Origin: an uncultured Prevotellaceae bacterium
GTDB taxonomy: Bacteria; Bacteroidota; Bacteroidia; Bacteroidales; Bacteroidaceae
Assembly: GCA_900318885.1 (NCBI GenBank)
Contig: ONMN01000003.1
Span: 1 to 64,000, forward strand
Length of the DNA stretch: 64,000 bases
Direction: 5' to 3'
Part shown: positions 35,033 through 43,395 of the stretch, piece by piece
Position numbering within the stretch: position 1 is the first letter of the stretch
Layout of the letters: each line of letters begins with the position of its first letter
Position numbers and translations under genes: made by a program
The notes under the pieces: model-generated
What the model was told of the DNA's origin: nothing
The model's database searches: none
What the model saw: only the letters and a program-made list of their open reading frames with translations

Positions 35033-36755
35033 TCTCTCAATCCATCCGAGGTTGTCGCCACGGCGCACCTTGGCACCCTGCTTGGCAGCGACTTCAACGA
35101 GTTTGCCGCCGAGGCAGGCGGGAATGGGAACAATCTCGCCCCAAGGAGCCTGAATATAGCAGAAGGTATCGCCTTCCTTGTACTTCTGACCAATGAACGG
35201 TTCGAGGCACGGTTCGCAGGCACCCTCGCCAGAGAATTCGTAATAGACCTGTCCGGCAACGGAAGCGGTGATGGGATCGGCCTTGGCATGCTTGAAGGCG
35301 GCAATCTCGGCAGGGCTCAGCTTAGAACCGAGCTTAGCATCCTTCGCCTTCTGGATGTCAGCCAATAGCTGTTTTTTGGCCTGACCACTACGGAACGGAC
35401 GATACTGCTCTGGGTGCATAGCGAGCTCGAAGAGTTCTTCGTTGTCCTGACCGTAGTCCCAGCCGTTCTCGTCCATTTCCTTCTTGAAGCCCTCGAGGGC
35501 ATTTGGAATAAGGGTGTGAGGATCGGCAGTGGTAAATTCGCGCTTCTGTTTCTTGGCCAGCTCGATGAATTCGGGATCGATGGTGCCAGGCACCTTGCCG
35601 CTCTTGCCGAGAATCATACCCCAAATAGCATCGTCCATCATGACGTAGCGGCCCTTGCCCTGTTCGATGGTGAGCAGGTTCATCAGCGCAATGTTCTTCG
35701 TGTACTGTGAGAACGGCGTAACCAGTGGGGGATAACCCACCTTCGGCCATACATACTCTACCTCGTTGAACAGCTTCACCAGCATGTCGTCCATCGAGAG
35801 TGTCGGCTCGCCCTTCTTCTCGCGCAGCTTATTGATCATCGTCTGGATAGGACCGAGGTCAGCCATCATCGAACCCATCATGCCACCAGGCAGACCGCTG
35901 CCGAGCAACAAGCTCGACATATGTTTGTTGGCGGGATTGATGAAGTAGCCGAGCCAGTCGTCCACAAACTCCTGAGTCAGCGAACGTGCCTGCATGTAGG
36001 CGTTCATATTGATATCTGCCACCTCGAAACCTTCGTTCTTCAGCATCGATTGGACGGAGATGATATCGGGATGTACCTTACCCCAGCTCAATGGTTCAAT
36101 GGCCGTATCGATGATGTCGGCACCATTGTTACAAACCTCGAGGATAGAAGCCATCGACAGTCCGTTTGGTCTTGATGGCTTTCGTCAGGGCACCAAGCAG
36201 AGCGGGCTGACCAATACCGGCCATATCCTTCAAACAGATTTCCTCGGCACCAGCGGCAATCACCTCGTCGGCAATGTTTGAGTAATACTCAACGGTATGC
36301 ACAGGACTGGTAGTGATACACAGCGTAGCCTGTGGAATCATGCCAGCAGCCTTGGCCCACTTGATAGAAGGGATGATATTACGGGTGTCGTTCAGACCAC
36401 AGAAGATACGGGGGATGTCCACACCCTGGGCCTTCTTGACCTTATACATCAGTTCGCGAACATCGTCGGGAACGGGATACATACGCAGGGCGTTCAGACC
36501 ACGATCCAACATGTGCGTCTGGATGCCCACCTCGTTGAAGGGCTTACAGAAGGCACGTACGGCCAAGTTGGGGTTCTCGCCTGCCATGAGGTTCACCTGT
36601 TCGAAAGCGCCACCATTCGTTTCCACACGGGCAAAGCAACCCATATCGATAATCACTGGGGCAATACGCTCCAACTGGTCCTTACGAGGCTGGAATTTAC
36701 CTGACGACTGCCACATGTCGCGGTACACGAGACTAAACTTAATCTTTTTCTTCAT
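35024..36755 (-). pseudogene. oxaloacetate decarboxylase/pyruvate carboxylase-type carboxyltransferase subunit, frameshifted
   Basis: Two overlapping frames encode one protein. The first (36755-36129, 208 aa) starts KKKIKFSLVYRDMWQSSGKFQPRKDQL, carries the carboxyltransferase barrel to CLKDMAGIGQPALLGALTKAIKTKR, then reads out of frame to a stop. The second (36154-35024) resumes at MASILEVCNNGADIIDTAIEPLSWG and continues to the end. Between them the metal-binding block that relatives have (about 15 residues around HSHSGPG) is absent. Restoring it needs about 41 bases, and the two frames differ by exactly what a 41-base loss would give. The C-terminal domain looks biotinyl/lipoyl-like, but the usual AMKM biotin site is not seen. 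As written the gene cannot make an active carboxyltransferase. Confidence 0.85.
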
Positions 36756-36791
36756 AATGTGATAAAAGGCTTAATTATTCGTATTGTGGCA

Positions 36792-36822
36792 CAAAATTAC
36801 GAATAAAAGCGCAAAGTGCAAA
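36792..36822 (-). promoter_or_regulatory. promoter of the carboxyltransferase gene
   Basis: TTTG (36822-36819), 19 bases, TAATTTTG (36799-36792) on the minus strand. The TTTG is inside the inverted repeat at 36811-36849. Confidence 0.6.
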
Positions 36823-36849
36823 ATAATTTTCGATTTATTTGCACTTTGC
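36811..36849 (-). terminator. 12-bp inverted repeat, terminator-like, over a promoter
   Basis: GCAAAGTGCAAA / TTTGCACTTTGC with a 15-base loop; a TTTT follows on the minus strand. It probably ends the queF-HAD-M15 transcript. Because one arm includes the -33 box of the next gene, an operator role is the alternative. Confidence 0.55.
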
Positions 36850-36861
36850 CTCTAAAAATAC

Positions 36862-36889
36862 CTCTGACTTCTGCCTTCTTACTTCTCGA
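36862..36889. repeat. 7-base repeat across the M15 stop codon (4 units)
   Basis: Plus strand CTCTGAC, TTCTGCC, TTCTTAC, TTCTCGA; the TAA of the M15 gene (36881-36879) is in the third unit. Confidence 0.65.
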
Positions 36890-37433
36890 AGTGCTGATAG
36901 TCCTTCAGCGAACGCCAGTCACCGCCCCAACGGAAACCATATCGGGTAAATAGCCTATAACACAGGTCGCTACGGCTAATTTTATAGCGGAACAGCTTTT
37001 TCCTGTCCACATAAGGCTTGCCAGTTTCGGGTTGGATAAGCAGTGTACCGTCCTTCTGCCGACGCACACAGGGGTTGTACAGCGGATTGATGTCAATGGC
37101 CATTCCCCGTGCGTGTTTCGATAGTTTGGTGCTACCTTCCACCACACGGTAACAGTAACACGACGTGTTGTTGGCCCGCATCGAACGTTCGTCGTCGTCA
37201 CCATATTCCGAGATGGGACGGATGCGTTCAATGGGATATTTCTCTTTGTAGAGCTGTTCGAAGATGGCACGCAGGTCGTCGGCAATGATATGGTTGCAGA
37301 TGACAACCCCTTCCTGCGTACGGCCTTGGAAATCAATGTGTTTCACCGTCAGCGTATCGAGTCGCACGCCGGCAGGCTGTGCCGTAGCCTCCACTGCCAC
37401 AAACAACAGAAATAATATCTTTGAAAATTTCAT
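36879..37433 (-). CDS. exported M15-family peptidase
   Basis: 184 residues from ATG 37433 (a GTG two codons upstream is less likely); signal peptide KFSKILFLLFVAVEATAQ. The zinc site of the M15 (D-Ala-D-Ala carboxypeptidase/L-Ala-D-Glu endopeptidase) group is seen in SKHARGMAIDINPLYNP (His and Asp) and WGGDWRSLKDYQHFEK (last His). It likely trims peptidoglycan stem peptides in the periplasm. It starts 12 bases after the HAD gene stop, as the last gene of the transporter-queF-HAD-M15 run. Confidence 0.85.
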   Translation of the reverse strand: MKFSKILFLLFVAVEATAQPAGVRLDTLTVKHIDFQGRTQEGVVICNHIIADDLRAIFEQLYKEKYPIERIRPISEYGDDDERSMRANNTSCYCYRVVEGSTKLSKHARGMAIDINPLYNPCVRRQKDGTLLIQPETGKPYVDRKKLFRYKISRSDLCYRLFTRYGFRWGGDWRSLKDYQHFEK

Positions 37434-37444
37434 GTTCACTTATA

Positions 37445-38104
37445 TTAAATACTAAGAATGTCAAGAGGTTGTTCTACGAATGTCGTGGCACCGTGCGCCA
37501 ACAGGAAATCACGGTCGCGGAAGCCCCATAGCACACTGATGCACGGCAGACCACTGTTCCGAGCCGTTGCAAGGTCTACATCACTGTCTCCGACATAGAC
37601 AGCACTCCCCTCCCCTAACTGTTTCATTGCGGCAAACACCGTATCCGGTGCGGGCTTCTTACGGATGCCCGCAGCCTCATCTTCACCGATAGCCACCTCA
37701 ATCTCAGGGAAAAAGTGGTGCACCAATTCCTGTGTCGCAGCCATCATCTTGTTGCTAACCACCGCCATCCGGCATCCACGCTTTTTTAGTTCATGGATCA
37801 GCTCCGGAATGCCGTCATACGGCCTTGTGGTATCCAGTGAGTGTTCCATATAATATTCGCGGAACGTGGCAAAAGCCGCCTCGAATGCTGGATTCGCTGC
37901 TCCCTCGGGTATAGCACGCTCCATCAGTCGCCGCACACCATTGCCCACAAACCTTCGCACATCATCTATCGAGTGTTCCGGCATGTGGTGCTGGCGTAGG
38001 GCATAGTTGACACTCGCTGCCAAATCCTGCAACGTATCCAGCAGCGTCCCGTCAAGGTCGAATATGTAAATTTCGTAAGCCAATAAATAATAACCGATAA
38101 CCAT
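37445..38104 (-). CDS. HAD-family phosphatase (phosphoglycolate phosphatase-like)
   Basis: 219 residues. Motif I is IFDLDGTLLDTLQDL (nucleophile and acid Asp), motif II VVSNK, motif III about K in RKKPAPDT, motif IV VGDSDVDLATARN; the helical cap is inserted after motif I, as in Gph and PpaX. The ATG at 38104 overlaps the queF stop (TAATG). Its first eight residues (MVIGYYLL) are coded by 7-base repeat units, so they are probably a recent addition; the fold starts at about residue 9. The exact substrate is unknown. Confidence 0.85.
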   Translation of the reverse strand: MVIGYYLLAYEIYIFDLDGTLLDTLQDLAASVNYALRQHHMPEHSIDDVRRFVGNGVRRLMERAIPEGAANPAFEAAFATFREYYMEHSLDTTRPYDGIPELIHELKKRGCRMAVVSNKMMAATQELVHHFFPEIEVAIGEDEAAGIRKKPAPDTVFAAMKQLGEGSAVYVGDSDVDLATARNSGLPCISVLWGFRDRDFLLAHGATTFVEQPLDILSI

Positions 38105-38107
38105 TAA
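38080..38107. repeat. 7-base repeat at the queF/HAD junction (4 units)
   Basis: Minus strand TTAATGG, TTATCGG, TTATTAT, TTATTGG. It contains the queF stop and the first codons of the HAD gene. Confidence 0.7.
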
Positions 38108-38571
38108 CCTTTATCCATTTCCCGGTTCAGCAGTCGTTCTTCGGCCATTTTTTCGTACTTCGTGCCCGGCTGACCATAGTTGGCATAAGGCCAAATGCTG
38201 ATGCCGCCACGGGGAGTAAATAGTCCTACAACCTCAATATATTTCGGTTGCATGAGCTTCACCAAGTCCTTCATAATGATGTTCACGCAGTCCTCGTGGA
38301 AGTCACCGTGGTTGCGAAAAGAGAAGAGGTAAAGTTTCAGACTCTTCGACTCCACCATGCGTTCACCGGGAATGTACGCAATCTTGATTTCTGCAAAGTC
38401 CGGCTGACCGGTAATCGGACACAGCGACGTAAATTCCGGACAGTTGAACTGCACCCAGTAGTCATTGTCCTTATGCTTGTTCTCAAACGTCTCCAGCACT
38501 TCCGGCGCGTACGTCATCTTGTATTCTGTCTTGCGGCCCAACTGCTGCAGGCCTTCGTTTTCTCTGTTCAT
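38104..38571 (-). CDS. queF: NADPH-dependent 7-cyano-7-deazaguanine reductase
   Basis: 155 residues, the short (unimodular) QueF type. It reduces preQ0 to preQ1 in queuosine synthesis. The active-site Cys is in [14 protein letters not shown]; the family motif [24 protein letters not shown] follows. The ATG overlaps the transporter stop by four bases, so the two are coupled, behind a preQ1-type riboswitch. Confidence 0.95.
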   Translation of the reverse strand: MNRENEGLQQLGRKTEYKMTYAPEVLETFENKHKDNDYWVQFNCPEFTSLCPITGQPDFAEIKIAYIPGERMVESKSLKLYLFSFRNHGDFHEDCVNIIMKDLVKLMQPKYIEVVGLFTPRGGISIWPYANYGQPGTKYEKMAEERLLNREMDKG

Positions 38572-39272
38572 ATTTTTAAAATACTAAATATGTTATAATT
38601 GATGTCCTCATCGTACACATCCTCTTGGTCGCGCTTCTTCGTGTATTCCACCACACGGATGGTCACCGGCAGCACCAAAATTTCGTATAACGTCTTCAGC
38701 GTCACCTGCGAGATCATCAGCGACGGCATCTCTTCCCAGGGTATCACGCCACCCAGTGCCAACGGAAAGAAGATGACGGAGTCCGTCAACTCACCGAATA
38801 CCGTACTCAGTATGGCACGTGCCGAGAAATTCGCCCTATAAGCCCCGCTGTCCTTAGCCGAAATCTTCATCTTCGACATCACGTAGGCATTGATGAACGA
38901 GCCGGCGATAAAGGCGATAAACGATGCCAGGGCGATACGTGGAGCCAGTCCGAAGATGACATGGAATCCTTCATCCCCATGCCAATACGGTGCTCCGGGA
39001 ATCCAATCCGCTATGGCGCCCATGATGACAAAGAAGAAGTTCATAGCGAAACCCATCCATATCAGCATTCGAGTACGTGCATAGCCCCACACCTCGCACA
39101 CCACGTCGTTGATGATGTACGATACGGGGAACACGATGATTCCTGCCGTCAGGTTCACTGGTCCGAATGACAATTGCTTTGTTTCCAATACGTTTGCCGT
39201 TATCAGGCAGACGCAGAACAGTGTGCCGAAAAGCATAAAAAGCACGCTGACTTTTGATTTTTCTTGTTCCAT
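38568..39272 (-). CDS. queuosine precursor transporter (YhhQ/DUF165 family)
   Basis: 234 residues with about six membrane segments ([78 protein letters not shown]). [15 protein letters not shown] and GELTDS motifs are those of YhhQ, which imports preQ0/preQ1. Linkage to queF and the riboswitch in the leader fully agree with this role. Confidence 0.9.
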   Translation of the reverse strand: MEQEKSKVSVLFMLFGTLFCVCLITANVLETKQLSFGPVNLTAGIIVFPVSYIINDVVCEVWGYARTRMLIWMGFAMNFFFVIMGAIADWIPGAPYWHGDEGFHVIFGLAPRIALASFIAFIAGSFINAYVMSKMKISAKDSGAYRANFSARAILSTVFGELTDSVIFFPLALGGVIPWEEMPSLMISQVTLKTLYEILVLPVTIRVVEYTKKRDQEDVYDEDINYNIFSILKI

Positions 39273-39279
39273 ATTTGTT

Positions 39280-39330
39280 CTTGTTTTGTTAAAGGGGGTC
39301 AGCCTCTCACGGCCTCGGCAAGTACCCCTG
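39280..39330 (-). ncRNA. preQ1-I-like riboswitch in the transporter-queF leader
   Basis: Read on the minus strand: stem AGGGG (39329-39325) / CCCCU (39297-39293), directly followed by the tail UUAACAAAACAAG (39292-39280). The same tail, in the same position after the stem, is known from the preQ1-I aptamer of Thermoanaerobacter tengcongensis. The loop holds CUUG (39322-39319), which can pair with CAAG at the tail end to make the pseudoknot. The loop is longer than usual and contains a small GGCC/GGCU hairpin. The pseudoknot would sit 7 bases upstream of the ATG, so translational control is likely. Confidence 0.7.
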
Positions 39331-40848
39331 TTATGATGACTGTAAAGATATCAGACTCATTTGGCGGGCTTTTTCGAGAAGAAGAGCCATCAGAGGCTCA
39401 CGCTCGTTTTCAACACGGTTGTCGAGGACTGCATCCTTGAGGTATTGCTTGAGGACGCCCACCTCGCGAGAAGGTTTGAGATGGAAGAGTTCCATGATCT
39501 CGTTGCCGTCGATGACAGGCTGAAGAAGGCGTTTGTAGTCCTTGACCTGCAAATCGGCAAGTTTTTCGCGAACCATACGGAAATTCTCGAGGAACATCCG
39601 CTTTTTCACCTCGTTCTTCGATGTAATATCCGCTTCGCAGAGCAGCATAAGGTCGTCGATATAGTCACCAGCATCGTTTAACAGACGACGCACGGCAGAG
39701 TCGGTAACTTCGCTGTCGGCAATGACCTGCGGTCGCATGTGGAGGTCAACAAGCAGCTGGACGTACTTCATCTCGGTTCCCATGGGGAGTTTGAGGCGCC
39801 GGAAGATCTGCGGCACCATCCGAGCACCGATGGTATTGTGGTTGTGAAAGGTCCAGCCAATGCCAGGTTCCCAGCGTTTGGACTTGGTTTTTCCCACATC
39901 ATGTAGCAAGGCCGCCCACCGGAGCCACAAAGAATTATCGACCACAGATTGCACGGATTCAACGGATTTTTGCTGTGCAGCGACATTTTCGAGGACTTCG
40001 AGGGTATGATAGAAATTGTTTTTATGAGCACGGTTGTCACGCTTTTCAACGATGTCAAGGGCTGCGAGTTCGGGCAGGATAATCTGAAGCAGCCCTGAGC
40101 GCTGGAGCAGTTCGAAACCAATGCTCGGATGGGGGGCCATCATGATTTTGTTCAATTCCACCTCGATACGTTCGGCACTGACAATCTTGATACGCGCAGC
40201 CATCCGTTGCAGGGCCTCGAAAGTCTCGTCCTCAATCTGGAAGTTCAGTTGGGTGGCAAAACGAATACAACGCATCATGCGCAACGGGTCGTCGGAGAAT
40301 GTCACCTCAGGGTCGAGCGGCGTGGCAATAATGCCGTCTTCAAGGTCAGCAATGCCGTTGAAAGGGTCTACGAGTTGCCCGAAGCGGCTGTGGTTCAAGC
40401 AGATAGCCATCGCATTGATGGTAAAGTCACGGCGATTCTGGTCGTCCTCCAGCGTGCCGTCCTCAACAATGGGTTTGCGCGAGTCGTGGCTATAGCTTTC
40501 CTTTCGTGCTCCCACGAACTCTATTTCGAGGCTCTTGGCTCTTGGCTCTTGGCTATTAGCTAACTGCCAATTGCCAACTGCCACCTTCACCTGGGCAGTG
40601 CCGAAATTGCGGAATACCGAGAGGTGGGCACGACGGCCAAGACGTTGTTTCAAGGCCTCAGCAACGCGAATGCCCGAACCCACGACGACGACATCGATAT
40701 CGTCAGACGGCCGTTCGAGGAATATATCACGTACGTAACCTCCGACGACGTAACACTCCACCCCCAACTCGTCGGCAACATTGCCGATGAGATGGAAGAT
40801 ATCTTTGTCCAATATCTTTGCCAGTGCTGCGTCCGAATATAGTTTCAT
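39331..40848 (-). CDS. CCA tRNA nucleotidyltransferase
   Basis: 505 residues from ATG 40848 (MKLYSDAALAK); the earlier in-frame start lies in the promoter. It adds or repairs the CCA end of tRNAs. Head domain: GGYVRDIFLERPSDDIDVVVVG with the DxD metal pair, then the third carboxylate in EIEFVGARKESY and RRDFTINAMA; neck region; C-terminal HD domain (WAALLHDVGKT). An insertion of about 18 residues (GNWQLANSQEPRAKSL) coded by 7-base repeats separates the two strands around residue 88-107. The gene ends on top of the promoter of the riboswitch operon. Confidence 0.93.
   Translation of the reverse strand: MKLYSDAALAKILDKDIFHLIGNVADELGVECYVVGGYVRDIFLERPSDDIDVVVVGSGIRVAEALKQRLGRRAHLSVFRNFGTAQVKVAVGNWQLANSQEPRAKSLEIEFVGARKESYSHDSRKPIVEDGTLEDDQNRRDFTINAMAICLNHSRFGQLVDPFNGIADLEDGIIATPLDPEVTFSDDPLRMMRCIRFATQLNFQIEDETFEALQRMAARIKIVSAERIEVELNKIMMAPHPSIGFELLQRSGLLQIILPELAALDIVEKRDNRAHKNNFYHTLEVLENVAAQQKSVESVQSVVDNSLWLRWAALLHDVGKTKSKRWEPGIGWTFHNHNTIGARMVPQIFRRLKLPMGTEMKYVQLLVDLHMRPQVIADSEVTDSAVRRLLNDAGDYIDDLMLLCEADITSKNEVKKRMFLENFRMVREKLADLQVKDYKRLLQPVIDGNEIMELFHLKPSREVGVLKQYLKDAVLDNRVENEREPLMALLLEKARQMSLISLQSS
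40530..40585 (+). repeat. 7-base repeat inside the CCA enzyme gene (8 units)
   Basis: Plus strand GGCTCTT three times, GGCTATT, AGCTAAC, TGCCAAT, TGCCAAC, TGCCACC. It lies between two conserved strands of the catalytic head domain. Confidence 0.85.
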
Positions 40849-40875
40849 CTTGCGTAAAATCAATGAATGCGGCTG

Positions 40876-40933
40876 CAAAAGTACAAAAAATTTAGGGTTT
40901 AGAGAGATAATTTAGATTTTTTTATTATCTTTG
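40876..40933. promoter_or_regulatory. divergent promoters of the CCA enzyme and PAP2 genes
   Basis: TACTTTTG on the minus strand (40883-40876) and TATCTTTG on the plus strand (40926-40933). Clear TTTG partners are not seen. Between them TTTAGGG and TTTAGAG units form another short 7-base repeat. Confidence 0.55.
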
Positions 40934-40966
40934 CACCCAAATAAAATAATATTAAGGTATTAGACA

Positions 40967-42802
40967 ATGAAAATACGAGCTATTCTGGCCATGATTGTCT
41001 GCGGAATGTGCAGTTTTGCTGCTGCAAATTCTTTTACGACAACGGAACCTCTGAAACTGGAAGTTCCGGAGATGAAGGCAGAGTTGGTGAATGCAACGCC
41101 ACACTATGACTATTGGTCAGAGAACACTCCGTCAACTGATGTGTTGACACTGGACATGAAGATGCCCGAGACTTCACCGAAGATGGACTTCGATTTCTTC
41201 AAGTCGAAGACCAATCCCGGTGTGAAGCCTTACAAATTCATGGATGACATGACATTCGTAGGTGTTCCCTTGTTTGTAGCCGGTATGCTTATTAAGGGCG
41301 ACAAGGCTATGTTCCGTGTAAACAATAAGGACGGCAAGAAGAATACGCAGCTGTTGACGGACTTCAAGACGGGTATTGACGACTATACGCAGTTTTTCGG
41401 TCCGGCCTTGACAGTTGGTCTGAAGCTGGGCGGCTATGAAGGTCGTAGCGACTGGCCCCGATTGCTGGCTAGCGCAGCGATGTCTTACGGATTGATGGCC
41501 ATCCTCGTGAACGGCATCAAATATACCGCCAAGGAGATGCGTCCAGACGGTTCTTCTGCCAACGCATGGCCCTCAGGACATACGGCAACATCGTTCGTCG
41601 GTGCCACATTGTTGCACAAGGAGTACGGTCTGACGCGCTCGCCGTGGTTCTCGGTAGCCGGCTATGGCGTGGCTACTGCTACGGGGGTGATGCGTGTGCT
41701 GAACAACCGCCACTGGGTTTCCGACGTCATGTCGGGTGCCGGTATCGGTATCCTGTCTACCGAGCTGGGCTACGCTTTCAGCGACCTGCTGTTCAAGGGC
41801 AAGGGTCTGTTGCGCAACGACATGGAGATGGATTTCGAGAATCCTTCGTTCTTCGGCATCTCGATGGGTATGGGTCTTGGCGGCAAGGATATCGGCTTTA
41901 GCCTTAACGACCTGCAGGACCGCGAGAAATATGGAATCATGGAAATAGACAATGTGGACTCCGAGGAAGACTACATACAGTTCCGTGCTGCTACTGTGGT
42001 TGACGCCGAGGGAGCTTATTTCCTTAATAAATATATTGGTATCGGCGGCCGTTTACGTGTTCGTGCCATGTCGGCAAAAAGTTTCGGACAATATAACTAT
42101 ATCTCCACAGACTCCCCCACTGAGTATTGGTCCACAATAGTAGCTCCAGTATATGGTGAAGCCCGGCAGACTTTCCCCCAAGCATCTCTCAGCGAAGGTG
42201 GCCTGCCCGTCACCAACATGACCGGTACGGTGAAGAGTGACCATCTGGCAGAATTTACCGCCAGCTGCGGTCTCTACTTCAACATCCCCTTGAGCAAGCA
42301 CTTTGCCCTCGGCACCAAGTTGCTCATCGGACGTTCATTCACGCAGGAACTCGACATTGACGGTCATGCAGAGGGTAACGTCAAGGATATTCCATACGAA
42401 ATGTGGATTTCTAATGGTAAGATACACGAGGATGAACTCGGCCGTTGGTTCGCTCTGGAGGATCCCAAGTCTACTGGCGAAACATACAACGTCGATTGGG
42501 ACTACCTGACACTGGGTGCCGAGAGTTCTACGTCGTGGGGTACGGGCATTTCGCTGACCTATAAATATAAGTCGAACTTCTCGTGGCGTCTGTTCGTTGA
42601 CTACGATTATACGGAGAAAACCTTCACGCTGACCGCCGACCCGTTCAACTTTATGAAGCACGCAGTGACGCCAACGACTTACGATCTGCTGAGCACCAGC
42701 ATCGTATCACCCTATGGCATGTTGCTCGACCCAGTCGTTTACAAGAAGGACAAAAAAATGAACTATGTTACCATCGGACTGTCGTTCATGGTGAACCTGT
42801 AA
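40967..42802 (+). CDS. PAP2-family phosphatase with C-terminal outer-membrane barrel
   Basis: 611 residues; signal peptide MKIRAILAMIVCGMCSFAAA. The PAP2 acid-phosphatase site is complete: KYTAKEMRP (185-193), PSGH (202-205), and RVLNNRHWVSD with His249 and Asp253. From about residue 290 the protein is beta-rich with alternating aromatic strands and ends in VTIGLSFMVNL, typical of an outer-membrane barrel. So the phosphatase is probably held at the inner face of the outer membrane, acting on lipid phosphates (lipid A, phosphatidate or undecaprenyl-PP cannot be told apart). Confidence 0.85.
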   Translation: MKIRAILAMIVCGMCSFAAANSFTTTEPLKLEVPEMKAELVNATPHYDYWSENTPSTDVLTLDMKMPETSPKMDFDFFKSKTNPGVKPYKFMDDMTFVGVPLFVAGMLIKGDKAMFRVNNKDGKKNTQLLTDFKTGIDDYTQFFGPALTVGLKLGGYEGRSDWPRLLASAAMSYGLMAILVNGIKYTAKEMRPDGSSANAWPSGHTATSFVGATLLHKEYGLTRSPWFSVAGYGVATATGVMRVLNNRHWVSDVMSGAGIGILSTELGYAFSDLLFKGKGLLRNDMEMDFENPSFFGISMGMGLGGKDIGFSLNDLQDREKYGIMEIDNVDSEEDYIQFRAATVVDAEGAYFLNKYIGIGGRLRVRAMSAKSFGQYNYISTDSPTEYWSTIVAPVYGEARQTFPQASLSEGGLPVTNMTGTVKSDHLAEFTASCGLYFNIPLSKHFALGTKLLIGRSFTQELDIDGHAEGNVKDIPYEMWISNGKIHEDELGRWFALEDPKSTGETYNVDWDYLTLGAESSTSWGTGISLTYKYKSNFSWRLFVDYDYTEKTFTLTADPFNFMKHAVTPTTYDLLSTSIVSPYGMLLDPVVYKKDKKMNYVTIGLSFMVNL

Positions 42803-42840
42803 GAGGTGAGAAGTAAGAGGTAAGAGGTAAGAAGTAAGAA
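42800..42840 (+). repeat. 7-base repeat filling the PAP2-to-DUF1599 gap (6 units)
   Basis: TAAGAGG, TGAGAAG, TAAGAGG, TAAGAGG, TAAGAAG, TAAGAA, then ATG. The first TAA is the PAP2 stop codon, so the whole gap consists of repeat units. Confidence 0.85.
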
Positions 42841-43395
42841 ATGGAAAGTAATTTTGAAATAACCAACCGCCAGTTTGAGCAGATCATCGGTGAATGCCGC
42901 ACACTGTTCGAAAAGAAGCTACACGACTACGGGGCTTCGTGGCGTATATTACGACCATCGTCGCTGACTGACCAGCTGTTTATCAAGGCCAAGCGCATCC
43001 GTTCGCTGGAAATCAAGAAGGAGTCACTGGTGGGAGAAGGTATCCGACCGGAGTTCATTGCACTCATCAACTACGGCATCGTAGGACTTATCCAGATATA
43101 CAACGGATTCAGCGACACGGTGGACATCAGTGTCGAGGAGGCCATGAAACTGTACGACAAGTATGCCAACGAGGCGCTGGAACTGATGAAGCGCAAGAAC
43201 CACGACTATGACGAGGCGTGGCGAGGCATGCGGGTAAGCAGCTATACCGACTTCATCCTGACGAAGATCGAGCGCATCAAGGAGATTGAAAACCTCGGCG
43301 GCGAGACGCTGGTCAGCGAAGGCATCGACGCCAACTATATGGATATCATCAACTACGCCGTGTTTGGCGCGATAAAGTTGAAAGAAGAGCATTGA
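42841..43395 (+). CDS. DUF1599 protein with an internal duplication
   Basis: 184 residues, cytoplasmic, helical. Two similar halves: [20 protein letters not shown]...KAKRIRSLE...[23 protein letters not shown] (20-95) and [20 protein letters not shown]...KIERIKEIE...[23 protein letters not shown] (117-181). Each has the HDYxxxW motif. The family is linked by some to nucleotide-modifying functions, but that is not shown. The next gene starts at a TTG that overlaps this stop codon (TTGA). Confidence 0.85.
   Translation: MESNFEITNRQFEQIIGECRTLFEKKLHDYGASWRILRPSSLTDQLFIKAKRIRSLEIKKESLVGEGIRPEFIALINYGIVGLIQIYNGFSDTVDISVEEAMKLYDKYANEALELMKRKNHDYDEAWRGMRVSSYTDFILTKIERIKEIENLGGETLVSEGIDANYMDIINYAVFGAIKLKEEH

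Noticed and set aside
42800..42840. CRISPR-type array
   Set aside because: Units are 7 bases without spacers, and no cas genes are present.
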